64,000 nt of DNA from NCBI RefSeq assembly GCF_017353255.1, contig NZ_JAFMYU010000016.1:62001-126000 (forward strand), written 5' to 3'. A model generated the notes under the pieces. The model saw only the letters and a list, made by a program, of their open reading frames with translations, ran no database searches and had not been told where the DNA came from. The DNA is from Fibrella aquatilis. GTDB lineage: Bacteria > Bacteroidota > Bacteroidia > Cytophagales > Spirosomataceae. Positions 55,363 through 63,283 of this stretch are shown piece by piece. Numbering within the stretch: the first letter of the stretch is position 1; every line of letters starts with the position of its first letter. The position numbers and the translations under genes are program-made.

Positions 55363-56613
55363 TTACAACTGTGGCTGTTGAGCTGCCACTTCATCCAGGC
55401 TGTGGTCTACTTTGCGGTTGCGCATGAAGAAATAGAGACCTGCGAAGGCCACGATCAGAATAATGGGGAACGTGGTCATTTTAGTCAGCGTGGCCTGTCC
55501 GGCAGCCAGTTCGAGGGCATCGCCCGTGAGGCCCGTGGCGGCTTTGGTAACCCGTTCGCTATCAATCCATTTGCCAATGATGGGCTGGAAAATAGAGGTT
55601 GAGAACATGCCCACGCCCCCCACAATCGACATGCCCAGGGCACCACTCAACGGAATGCGTTCGGCTACGAAACCGATCATTGTTGGCCAGAAATAGCACA
55701 CGCCAATGGCGAAGAAAATGGCTGCTACATAGGCCATTGCGCCCGTTTGAGTGCTGAACAGGTAGATACCAATCGTGGCGAAGATAGCTCCACCCAGCAG
55801 TACGCCGGTTTGGTCGAGGCGATGGATGATTGGTCCACCAAAGTACCGGCCAACAGCCATCAAACCTGTTACCAGGGCCAGAATCAGCATGGGACTAGCA
55901 CCGCTTTTGCTCATAATGAGGCCCACCCACTGTTGCGGACCGAACTCGGAAATAGCCGTCAGCGCCATGCAGCAAAAGATAAACAGGTAAAGCGGCGTGA
56001 GCATAGCCTGGAAGTTTTTGCCCAGCGACGTTACACCTTCTACGCGTGGTTTTGGAAACGCCTGGCCGAAAAACAGGAACGCATAGATGAGGGTCGGCAC
56101 CATAATGGCCCAAATCTGAGCCTGCCACGAAAAGCCACCGTCGGTCATGAACTTCGACAGCAGGCTACCCACCACAATGCCACCAGGGAACCACATATGG
56201 AAGCGGTTCAACTGTTTGTTCATCTGTGCCCCTGAATACATGTCGGCGATCAGCGGATTACAGGCGGCTTCGGTGCAGCCGTTGCCGATGCCGATGAACA
56301 GTGTCGAGATTAGTAGACCCGTGTAACCGCCCGAATAGATTGTGAGCAGAATACCCAGCGTATGGGCCACAAAGGCCACCGTCATAATAATTCTTGGCCC
56401 AACGGTATGGTATACCAGCCCCCCAACGATCATGGAAATGGGGAAGCCCAAAAACCACATCGAGTTGATAAAACCCAGTTGTTCGGCGCTCAGGCCAAAC
56501 TCGGTGCCTAGCTGCGGCAGAATACCCGCTCGTATGCTAAACGAAAAGGCGGTGGTGATGAGAGCAAAGCAGCTTGACAAAAAAAGCCGCGATGGATTGA
56601 CGGTTTGGTTCAT
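55363..56613 (-). CDS. MFS sugar transporter
   Basis: 416 aa with about 12 membrane segments. The first, FLSSCFALITTAFSFSIRAG, leads into AEQLGFINSMWFLGFPISM and the loop-2/3 region VYHTVGPRIIMTVAFVAHTL. NPLIADMYSGAQMNKQLNRF is the cytoplasmic segment before TM5. This subgroup is common beside Gfo/Idh/MocA genes and probably moves a hexose, sugar acid or cyclitol. It diverges from the oxidoreductase gene at 56842. Confidence 0.9.
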   Translation of the reverse strand: MNQTVNPSRLFLSSCFALITTAFSFSIRAGILPQLGTEFGLSAEQLGFINSMWFLGFPISMIVGGLVYHTVGPRIIMTVAFVAHTLGILLTIYSGGYTGLLISTLFIGIGNGCTEAACNPLIADMYSGAQMNKQLNRFHMWFPGGIVVGSLLSKFMTDGGFSWQAQIWAIMVPTLIYAFLFFGQAFPKPRVEGVTSLGKNFQAMLTPLYLFIFCCMALTAISEFGPQQWVGLIMSKSGASPMLILALVTGLMAVGRYFGGPIIHRLDQTGVLLGGAIFATIGIYLFSTQTGAMAYVAAIFFAIGVCYFWPTMIGFVAERIPLSGALGMSIVGGVGMFSTSIFQPIIGKWIDSERVTKAATGLTGDALELAAGQATLTKMTTFPIILIVAFAGLYFFMRNRKVDHSLDEVAAQQPQL

Positions 56614-56841
56614 AATCGGAAGGAGATAGGATGATTTTGGTGAAACAAGTAATCTCGGTTTGCGAATAAAGCGGATTCGTGCGGCTTATTACCCGGTTGT
56701 TATGCTGAATTGCACATCCAGCACAACCTGGCTCCCCTTAAAAAGTAAATCAGCCCCCTTTTGCGATTTCCTTATATAAGGGTTGCTTCGGGGCCGTTGC
56801 CCGTCCTTACTTTGCAGCCTAAGCCTTACCAACGTCTGTTT
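56614..56841. promoter_or_regulatory. Divergent promoter region between the MFS and Gfo/Idh/MocA genes
   Basis: 228 bp between two divergent gene starts. It must hold both promoters. I see no clear operator palindrome and no secure -33/-7 pair. Confidence 0.4.
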
Positions 56842-58044
56842 ATGACTATTCAGCCCGACAAGAACCCTACGTTTATTCCCTCCACTACGCACCGCAAGCT
56901 CCGCATGGGCATGGTGGGCGGTAGCCTCGACGCCTTCATCGGGGCCGTACACCGCCGCGCCGCCGTTCTCGACAATGAGATCGAACTGGTGTGTGGGGCT
57001 TTTAGCTCTAACTCTGAAAAATCGCGGCAAACGGGCCATGCGCTTTACCTGCCACCTAATCGGGTTTACGACAATTTCGAGGCCATGATTCTCCGGGAAA
57101 AGGAGCTTCCCGACGGTGAACGCATGGATTTCGTGACCGTCGTGACGCCCAACCATATGCACTTTGCCCCGGCCAAAATGGCCCTCGAAAACGGCTTCCA
57201 CGTGGTCTGCGACAAGCCCATGACGCTGAACCTGGCCGAGGCCCGCGAGCTAAAACGCATTGTGGAACAAACCGGCCTGCTGTTCTGCCTTACCCACAAC
57301 TACACCGGTTACCCGATGGTGAAGGAAGCCCGGGCGATGGTGAAAGCGGGCAAGCTGGGCAAAATTCGTAAGGTCATCGTGGAATACCCGCAGGGCTGGC
57401 TGGCGCAGTTGGTGGAAGCGACGGGGCAGAAACAGGCAAGCTGGCGCACCGATCCGGCCAAATCAGGCGCAGTGGGTGGCGTGGGCGACATCGGTACGCA
57501 CGCCGAAAACCTCGCCGAGTACATTACGGGCCTGAAAATCACTGAACTCTGCGCCGACCTCACCATTTTCGTGGAAGGCCGCCTGCTCGATGACGACGCT
57601 AACATGCTGCTCCGGTTCGACAATGGTGCCAAGGGGCTACTCACCAACAGTCAGATTGCCAACGGCGAAGAAAACCCGTTCTCCATCCGTGTCTACGGGG
57701 AATTCGGTGGTTTAGAGTGGCATCAGATGGAGCCTAACACGCTGATTTACAAAACCAACGAAGCCGGTGCGCGTCTCATTCGCACGGGTGTGGGTGACCT
57801 CTCGCCCGAAGCACAGGCCAACACACGCCTGCCCGCCGGCCACCCCGAAGCGTTTCTGGAGGCCTTCGCCAATATTTACACTGCCTTTGCCCAAACCCTT
57901 CGCGCTCGCCTCAACGGCACCGAACCTGACCCCATCCGCCTCGATTTTCCCGGCGTGGAAGAAGGCGTTCGCGGCATGGCCTTCATCGACACCGTCGTCG
58001 CGTCGGATAAGTCGTCGGAGAAGTGGACGAAATTTATTTCGTAA
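56842..58044 (+). CDS. Gfo/Idh/MocA-family oxidoreductase
   Basis: 400 aa from ATG 56842. The Rossmann fold begins [20 protein letters not shown], then [20 protein letters not shown] and [20 protein letters not shown] with the conserved EKP-like Lys (DKP). The C-terminal substrate domain contains [20 protein letters not shown] (conserved His). Uses NAD(P) to oxidise or reduce a sugar or cyclitol. It is followed by a 58-bp perfect palindrome. Confidence 0.92.
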   Translation: MTIQPDKNPTFIPSTTHRKLRMGMVGGSLDAFIGAVHRRAAVLDNEIELVCGAFSSNSEKSRQTGHALYLPPNRVYDNFEAMILREKELPDGERMDFVTVVTPNHMHFAPAKMALENGFHVVCDKPMTLNLAEARELKRIVEQTGLLFCLTHNYTGYPMVKEARAMVKAGKLGKIRKVIVEYPQGWLAQLVEATGQKQASWRTDPAKSGAVGGVGDIGTHAENLAEYITGLKITELCADLTIFVEGRLLDDDANMLLRFDNGAKGLLTNSQIANGEENPFSIRVYGEFGGLEWHQMEPNTLIYKTNEAGARLIRTGVGDLSPEAQANTRLPAGHPEAFLEAFANIYTAFAQTLRARLNGTEPDPIRLDFPGVEEGVRGMAFIDTVVASDKSSEKWTKFIS

Positions 58045-58058
58045 GGTATCGGCGTACC

Positions 58059-58116
58059 CCCCCGCCCTAAAGGGTGCTTTGCTTACGCGTAAGCAAAGCA
58101 CCCTTTAGGGCGGGGG
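58059..58116. repeat. 58-bp perfect palindrome
   Basis: 29 bp on each side of the centre at 58087/58088, with no loop: CCCCCGCCCTAAAGGGTGCT runs toward the tip TTACGCGTAA and back. Outer flanks (ATCGGCGTA and its near complement around 58131-58142) extend the pairing after a short interruption. It lies between two co-oriented oxidoreductase genes, so a terminator or mRNA stabiliser role is possible. Confidence 0.95.
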
Positions 58117-58189
58117 CGGTCCCGCGTCCGGGGTTACGCCGATTAAAAACACAAACCCTTTTTCTTTTTTCACTAATTCGCTCATTCTA

Positions 58190-59335
58190 ATGACTAAAAT
58201 ACAAGTTGGTGTCGTTGGCACCGGTTTCATTGGTCCCGCGCACATCGAAGCCCTCCGTCGGTTGCCCAATGTCGAAGTCGTTGCGCTCTGCGAAGTGTCG
58301 CAGGAACTGGCCGAAACCAAGGCCGCACAGTTGGGTATTCCCCGCGCCTACACGTTCGATGAACTGTTGAAGCAGGACGACATTCAGAGTATCCATATCT
58401 GCACGCCCAATTTCCTGCACTATAGTCAGTCGAAAGCGGCGTTGCTGGCGGGTAAACACGTCATCTGCGAAAAACCGCTGGCGAAAGACCTGCACGAAGC
58501 CGAGGAACTGGTGCAACTGGCCAAAGAGTCGGGCCTCGTCAACGCCGTGCATTTCAACCTCCGCTACTACCCGCTGGTACGGCAGATGAAGGTCATGCGC
58601 GAGAAAGGCGAGCTGGGCGACGTCTACAGCATTATCGGCTCGTATTTGCAAGACTGGCTCTTCTACGAAACGGACTACAACTGGCGCCTCGAACCTGACA
58701 AATCGGGCGACTCCCGCGCTATTGCCGACATTGGGTCGCACCTGATGGATATCATCGAGTACATCACGGGCCTGAAAACGACCGCCGTACTGGCCGATTT
58801 CAACACGATCCACAAGACGCGGAAAAAGCCCCTGAAGCCGGTAGAAACCTATTCGGGCAAGATGCTCCAGCCTGACGACTACGCCGACGTACCCATTAAC
58901 ACCGAAGACCACGCCAACGTGCTGCTCCGGTTTGATAATGGCAACCGGGGTGTTGTCACCGTGTCGCAGGTGTCGGCAGGGCGCAAGAATCAGTTGAAGC
59001 TGGAGATTTCGGGGTCGAAAAAGACGTTCGCGTTTGATTCAGAATCACCCAACCAACTCTGGATGGGTAACCGCGACGGCTTTAACCAAACCGTGACGGA
59101 TGACCCCTCGCTGGTTCACGCCGAAGTGCGGTCGGTAATCGGTTTTCCGGGTGGGCACAACGAAGGTTTCCCCGACACTTCAAAGCAGATGTTCAAGGAA
59201 GTTTACGCCGCTATCGAAGCAGGCAAACAGCCTGAAAACCCGACGTACCCTACGTTTGCCGACGGTTATCGGGAGTTGCTCATTTGCGAACGCATTCTAG
59301 AATCGAACAAAAGTCAAAGCTGGGTTGAGGTGTAG
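58190..59335 (+). CDS. Gfo/Idh/MocA-family oxidoreductase
   Basis: 381 aa. IQVGVVGTGFIGPAHIEALR is a clean Rossmann N-terminus. HVICEKPLAKDLHEAEELVQ carries the catalytic Lys, and DSRAIADIGSHLMDIIEYIT the conserved His. This copy looks closer to a deoxygenating or epimerising myo-inositol/sugar dehydrogenase than its neighbour. It is the last gene before the stem-loop element with the four-helix-bundle ORF. Confidence 0.92.
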   Translation: MTKIQVGVVGTGFIGPAHIEALRRLPNVEVVALCEVSQELAETKAAQLGIPRAYTFDELLKQDDIQSIHICTPNFLHYSQSKAALLAGKHVICEKPLAKDLHEAEELVQLAKESGLVNAVHFNLRYYPLVRQMKVMREKGELGDVYSIIGSYLQDWLFYETDYNWRLEPDKSGDSRAIADIGSHLMDIIEYITGLKTTAVLADFNTIHKTRKKPLKPVETYSGKMLQPDDYADVPINTEDHANVLLRFDNGNRGVVTVSQVSAGRKNQLKLEISGSKKTFAFDSESPNQLWMGNRDGFNQTVTDDPSLVHAEVRSVIGFPGGHNEGFPDTSKQMFKEVYAAIEAGKQPENPTYPTFADGYRELLICERILESNKSQSWVEV

Positions 59336-59918
59336 TGAAAGAGTGAAAGACAGAAAGAGCGAAAGAATGGTTTTGCAATGACCGAGAGCTATAATGGTGA
59401 ATTTGACTGGGATGAAAATTGGCTTGGTGAACCTGTCGCTGATTATTCCTCTTTTTCTAAAAGCCAGTTTTTGGAAGATGTTGGTCGCCGACTGACTAAT
59501 GTCATGCTTCGATGTCTGACGGTTTGTCGGGCACTTCCTAATCGTTATGAGGCACAGCATTTTAGTCATCAATTGATTCGCTCTGCTTCTTCTTTCGCTG
59601 CCAACTTTCGTGCGGTTCGTCGAAGCCGGAGCAGCAAGGAATATTTCGCTAAGTTAAGTTTGGTAATTGAAGAGTTAGATGAATCGCTTTTCTGGCTCGA
59701 AACGCTGGTTGCTGCTCAACTTGTCCCCGAACAGCGATTGGCAGACTTGATCGACGAAGGGTATCAGCTTTTAAAAATTCTCTCTAAATCCCGTAAAACA
59801 GTGAGCGACTGACAATCATGGAGTGAAAGAGATAAAGAGTGGTTCCTATGGCTTATCCATTGACCTGTTTATGCCAGCGCAATCACTCTTTCGCTCTTTC
59901 ATTCTTTCGCTCTTTCAC
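59335..59918 (+). mobile_element. Putative ORF-bearing stem-loop element bounded by a 35-bp inverted repeat
   Basis: The left end GTGAAAGAGTGAAAGACAGA (59335 onward) and the right end finishing CTTTCGCTCTTTCAC (59918) are inverted repeats of 35 bp with 31 identical positions. They start within the stop codon of the upstream gene and end two bases before the start codon of the downstream gene. A third copy in left-end orientation lies at 59823-59842. The enclosed ORF is a four-helix-bundle protein. The layout recalls 23S rRNA intervening sequences. Mobility is inferred; no target-site duplication was established. Confidence 0.6.
59378..59812 (+). CDS. Four-helix-bundle protein (23S rRNA intervening-sequence type)
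   Basis: 144 aa. FLEDVGRRLTNVMLRCLTVC, HQLIRSASSFAANFRAVRRS, SKEYFAKLSLVIEELDESLF and LADLIDEGYQLLKILSKSRK make four amphipathic helices and match the family of small helical-bundle proteins first found in 23S rRNA intervening sequences and as Avd in diversity-generating retroelements. Function uncertain; nucleic-acid binding is likely for the family. It sits in the middle of a sugar operon and inside a large inverted repeat. Confidence 0.85.
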   Translation: MTESYNGEFDWDENWLGEPVADYSSFSKSQFLEDVGRRLTNVMLRCLTVCRALPNRYEAQHFSHQLIRSASSFAANFRAVRRSRSSKEYFAKLSLVIEELDESLFWLETLVAAQLVPEQRLADLIDEGYQLLKILSKSRKTVSD

Positions 59919-59920
59919 AT

Positions 59921-60973
59921 ATGAAATCACTAAAAGGACCAGGCATCTTTCTCGCGCAATTCATGGGCGACGAAGCCCCCTTCAATTCGCTCGATTCGAT
60001 TGCCCGCTACATGGCCAACCTCGGCTACAAGGGTATCCAACTCCCCACTTGGGACCCCCGCGTGATTGACCTGCAACAGGCCGCCGACAGCAAGACCTAC
60101 TGCGACGAACTGAAAGGTAAACTTGCCGACATCGGCGTGGAAATCACTGAGCTGTCTACTCACTTGCAGGGGCAGCTTGTAGCCGTTCACCCCGCCTACG
60201 CCCCTATGTTCGACGGGTTTGGCCCGGCAGAACTGGCGGGAAAACCTGTTGAGCAACAGGCATGGGCCGTCAATCAGATGATGCTGGCTGCCAAGGCGAG
60301 CCAAAATCTGGGTTTAACGGCCCACGTGTCGTTTACGGGTGCCCTGCAATGGCCGTTTGCCTATCCGTGGCCCCAACGCCCCGCCGGTTTGGTCGAAACG
60401 GGTTTTGCCGAACTGGGCAAACGCTGGAAACCCATTCTCGACGCCTTTGACGATGCCGGTGTAAACGTGGGCTATGAACTACACCCCGGCGAAGACGTGT
60501 TTGACGGAGCTACATTTGAGCTATTTCTTGATGCCGTAGACAACCACAAACGGGCGGGGATCAACTACGACCCCAGCCATTTTGTACTGCAATGTCTTGA
60601 CTATCTGGAGTTTATTGATATATACCACGAGCGAATCTACGCCTTCCACGTCAAAGATGCCGAGTTTAACCCCACGGGTCGGCAGGGAGTTTACAGCGGT
60701 TTTCAAAGCTGGGTGAATCGCGCTGGTCGGTTCCGTTCTCTGGGCGACGGGCAGGTCGATTTTAAAAGCATTTTCAGCAAAATGGCGCAGTACGACTACG
60801 ACGGCTGGGCGGTGCTGGAGTGGGAGTGCGCCATCAAACACCCCGAACAGGGTGCCGCTGAGGGTGCTCCATTCATCCAGAACCACATGATCCGCGTCAC
60901 CGAGCGCGCCTTCGACGACTTCGCCAGCAGCGGCTCAGACGAGGCCTTTAACAGGAAGGTGCTGGGATTGTAA
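59921..60973 (+). CDS. Sugar phosphate isomerase/epimerase-family TIM barrel
   Basis: 350 aa. LSTHLQGQLVAVHPAYAPMF, NVGYELHPGEDVFDGATFEL and INYDPSHFVLQCLDYLEFID followed by IYAFHVKDAEFNPTGRQ have the metal-binding pattern of AP-endonuclease-2-like TIM barrels (Glu, Asp, His residues in YELHPGE, YDPSHF, FHVKDAE). Works with the two Gfo/Idh/MocA oxidoreductases in sugar or cyclitol catabolism. Its stop codon forms part of the long hairpin at 60967. Confidence 0.9.
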   Translation: MKSLKGPGIFLAQFMGDEAPFNSLDSIARYMANLGYKGIQLPTWDPRVIDLQQAADSKTYCDELKGKLADIGVEITELSTHLQGQLVAVHPAYAPMFDGFGPAELAGKPVEQQAWAVNQMMLAAKASQNLGLTAHVSFTGALQWPFAYPWPQRPAGLVETGFAELGKRWKPILDAFDDAGVNVGYELHPGEDVFDGATFELFLDAVDNHKRAGINYDPSHFVLQCLDYLEFIDIYHERIYAFHVKDAEFNPTGRQGVYSGFQSWVNRAGRFRSLGDGQVDFKSIFSKMAQYDYDGWAVLEWECAIKHPEQGAAEGAPFIQNHMIRVTERAFDDFASSGSDEAFNRKVLGL

Positions 60974-61070
60974 AGCAGAGAGGTAAGAGGTAAGAGGTAA
61001 GAGGGCTGACGCATGTATATGCTTGCGTCAGCCCTCTTACCTCTTACCTCTTACCTCTCTGCTTTACAAT
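60967..61070. repeat. Perfect 47-bp inverted repeat with 10-nt loop
   Basis: 60967-61013 and 61024-61070 are exact complements with no mismatch. The arms consist of AGAGGTA-type modules repeated and an inner GGCTGACGCA. The arms include the last codon and stop codon of both convergent genes (TTGTAA on each strand), so the two genes end symmetrically. Likely a bidirectional terminator; its size is exceptional. Confidence 0.97.
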
Positions 61071-62098
61071 TGGCTCCCCATCCCAATCAACACGGTCGAC
61101 AAAATAATGATACCAAGACCGGTGTAGACGATGCGGAGGGTGGAGGGGCTGGAGCCGCGCCACTCGTGGAGGACCAGGCCCCACAGCGTGCTGAAGGTGA
61201 TGATGAAGGCCATGTGCAGTGTCCAGCCCGCAAACCGGAACGAGTCGCCCAGGTACGTGTCGCCCATGCCGTAGAAAAAAAACTGGAAATACCAGACCGT
61301 TCCGGCCAGAATAGCCCACAAGTAGTTGTTTTTCAGTAGCTTACTGCTGTCTAGGTAATCGCCGAAGCTCTTGTTGCGGGTATTCAGAATCATGCACCAG
61401 ATGAAATTGGTGGTGAAACCGCCCAGTAGGAGTACGGGATAAATAGCGTTGTTTTGGTAGAGCGGATCGGTGCCGTTTTGCACGGCCAACACCGCAATAG
61501 GGTGCCCGGCGGTGAGGCCAAACGAGAAGCACGCGCTCAGAATACCCGACACCGTGGCCACGCCGATACCCTTCCGCAGATTGAATTCGGCGACGGTGGC
61601 TTTCTGCTGTTCTTCGTTCAGTTCGCCCTCTTTCCGGAAACCCGCCAGCCCACAAACGGCGATGCCGATGAGGCAGACCACTACGCCCGCCAGCGTAAAC
61701 TGACCCGTGCGCGTGGTAAGCAATTCATTAAACCTCCCCGCCCAGATGGGTGGTACCAGCGTACCGAAGGCCGAACAATAGCCCAGTGCCACGGCCATAC
61801 CCAGCGAAATGCCCAGGTAGCGCATCGACAAACCGAAGGTTAGCCCGCCAATACCCCATAAAACGCCGAAGAAATAGGTCCAGCCCAGGGTGGCTATGTC
61901 GGCAGCCATGATGGAACCAACCAGGTTATGAACCGTGAGGCTACCCATGATCCAGGGTACAAGTATCCAGGAGGCCAGCCCACCCACAATCCAGGCACTT
62001 TCCCACGACCAGCCTTTTACGTTACGGAATGGTAGATAAAACGAGCCAGAGGCAAAGCCGCCAAAGGCGTGAAAAAGAACACCCAGAATTGCAGTCAT
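61064..62098 (-). CDS. RhaT-like sugar/proton symporter
   Basis: 344 aa with ten membrane segments. Characteristic starts LGVLFHAFGGFASGSFYLPF and WESAWIVGGLASWILVPWIM, and NNYLWAILAGTVWYFQFFFY, resemble the L-rhamnose-proton symporter RhaT. It likely imports rhamnose or a related deoxy sugar across the inner membrane. It converges with the TIM-barrel gene. Confidence 0.85.
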   Translation of the reverse strand: MTAILGVLFHAFGGFASGSFYLPFRNVKGWSWESAWIVGGLASWILVPWIMGSLTVHNLVGSIMAADIATLGWTYFFGVLWGIGGLTFGLSMRYLGISLGMAVALGYCSAFGTLVPPIWAGRFNELLTTRTGQFTLAGVVVCLIGIAVCGLAGFRKEGELNEEQQKATVAEFNLRKGIGVATVSGILSACFSFGLTAGHPIAVLAVQNGTDPLYQNNAIYPVLLLGGFTTNFIWCMILNTRNKSFGDYLDSSKLLKNNYLWAILAGTVWYFQFFFYGMGDTYLGDSFRFAGWTLHMAFIITFSTLWGLVLHEWRGSSPSTLRIVYTGLGIIILSTVLIGMGSQL

Positions 62099-62188
62099 CG
62101 AGATAGGGTAGGAGATTGGTTATAGAGGCTGGAAGATGCATAAATCTCCCCACATTATGATCCCTCACTTACCCAGGCTTACTCAACC

Positions 62189-62265
62189 ACCACCCGCATC
62201 GGCGGACCGCCCCGGCCCCCTCCTTACCAAAGAGGGGGCCGGGGCGGTCCGCCGATGCGGGTGGT
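62189..62265. repeat. Perfect 34-bp inverted repeat with 9-nt loop
   Basis: 62189-62222 and 62232-62265 are exact complements, GC-rich (ACCACCCGCATCGGCGGACC onward), with loop CTTACCAAA. It lies between the RhaT-like promoter region and the small lipoprotein gene, just before a separate short terminator. Confidence 0.95.
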
Positions 62266-62275
62266 ACAAACGCAA

Positions 62276-62301
62276 AAAGCCCCTCGGTTGCGAGGGGCTT
62301 T
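62276..62301 (-). terminator. Short terminator of the small lipoprotein gene
   Basis: On the minus strand AAAGCCCCTCG pairs with CGAGGGGCTTT and is followed by TT. It sits 23 bp after the lipoprotein stop. Confidence 0.75.
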
Positions 62302-62323
62302 CTGTAAGCGGTGGCGAAGAATA

Positions 62324-62545
62324 TTACTTCGCTGAGTCAGACGCCATTGATGATGACATGGCTGAAGTTGATTCAGCACCGGTAGCCATCGTGGTATCCA
62401 TAGATGACGTAGCTGACGAATCCATAGACATGGTTGACGTAGAGTCTGAAGTTGTAGTTGACGTGGTGTCAGCTTTCTTCTCGCAGCTAGTAGCCAGAGC
62501 AAGGATTGACAATACGAACAGGGCAGATTTTGCGAAGCCTTTCAT
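62324..62545 (-). CDS. Small Ser/Thr-rich lipoprotein
   Basis: 73 aa. ALFVLSILALATSCEKKADT is a lipobox signal sequence; the mature chain is almost entirely Ser, Thr, Asp, Ala and Met (TMSMDSSATSSMDTTMATGA). Such low-complexity lipoproteins are common in this phylum. Function unknown. Confidence 0.75.
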   Translation of the reverse strand: MKGFAKSALFVLSILALATSCEKKADTTSTTTSDSTSTMSMDSSATSSMDTTMATGAESTSAMSSSMASDSAK

Positions 62546-62689
62546 GATCTTATGTGTTTAAATGTTATTGGTTAACTTTCCATACGTTAATACTGGGGCA
62601 CGAAGAAGGTAACCCACCTTCTGTGAAAATTTTTTAATTTTTTTTTGGGTTACCCTTGGCCCTCATTTTGTATTAAGAAGTAGGCGTTC
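62546..62689 (+). promoter_or_regulatory. Regulatory region of the ECF sigma factor gene
   Basis: AAGGTAACCCA (62607-62616) is inverted at TGGGTTACCCTT (62646-62656), with a long A/T tract between (AAAATTTTTTAATTTT). The pair could form a hairpin or an operator for the sigma factor's own gene. The lipoprotein gene diverges on the other side. Confidence 0.45.
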
Positions 62690-63283
62690 ATGAGTGAAGC
62701 GATAGGGTTGGTTTGGACAGACGACGATCTGTTGAGCGGGTTGGCTGAGGGGTCTGATAAAGCATTGAGTCACCTGTACCGGCAGCATTATCCCATGGTT
62801 TCGCACCTGGTGCTGTCGAATAGCGGGTCGGCGGAAGACGCCAAAGACATTTATCAGGAGACGCTTATTGTGCTCTATGAGAAAGTGTCGGCGGGTGATT
62901 TTGACTTGCACTGTCAACTCAAAACCTTTGTCTATGCCGTAGCCAGGCGGTTGTGGCTCAGGCAGTTAACCCTGCGAGGACGCTCACCGATGTTGCGGTC
63001 GGCACCCATGGACGACGAACCTGCCGATGACGTGGCTACTGATCTGGCTGAACATCAGCGGCGCGAGAACCAGTTTGCGCAGATGGCCACCTCGCTCGAT
63101 CAGTTGGGCGAACCATGCCGGACCCTGTTAGATGATTTTTATGTCCGCCGCCTGTCTATGCAGGCGATCACGGAGAAGTTTGGATATACCAATGCCGACA
63201 ACGCCAAAACGCAGAAGTACAAGTGCCTGACGCGGTTGAAACGCATTTTTTTTAAAGACTACCAAGACGACGACTACCAATGA
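62690..63283 (+). CDS. ECF-type RNA polymerase sigma factor
   Basis: 197 aa. Region 2 begins LLSGLAEGSDKALSHLYRQH with AKDIYQETLIVLYEKVSAGD (the -10-binding helix), and region 4 is LDQLGEPCRTLLDDFYVRRL with MQAITEKFGYTNADNAKTQK. A linker with acidic residues separates them. Its stop overlaps the start of the membrane protease by 4 bp, so the protease is its likely partner in regulation. Confidence 0.92.
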   Translation: MSEAIGLVWTDDDLLSGLAEGSDKALSHLYRQHYPMVSHLVLSNSGSAEDAKDIYQETLIVLYEKVSAGDFDLHCQLKTFVYAVARRLWLRQLTLRGRSPMLRSAPMDDEPADDVATDLAEHQRRENQFAQMATSLDQLGEPCRTLLDDFYVRRLSMQAITEKFGYTNADNAKTQKYKCLTRLKRIFFKDYQDDDYQ

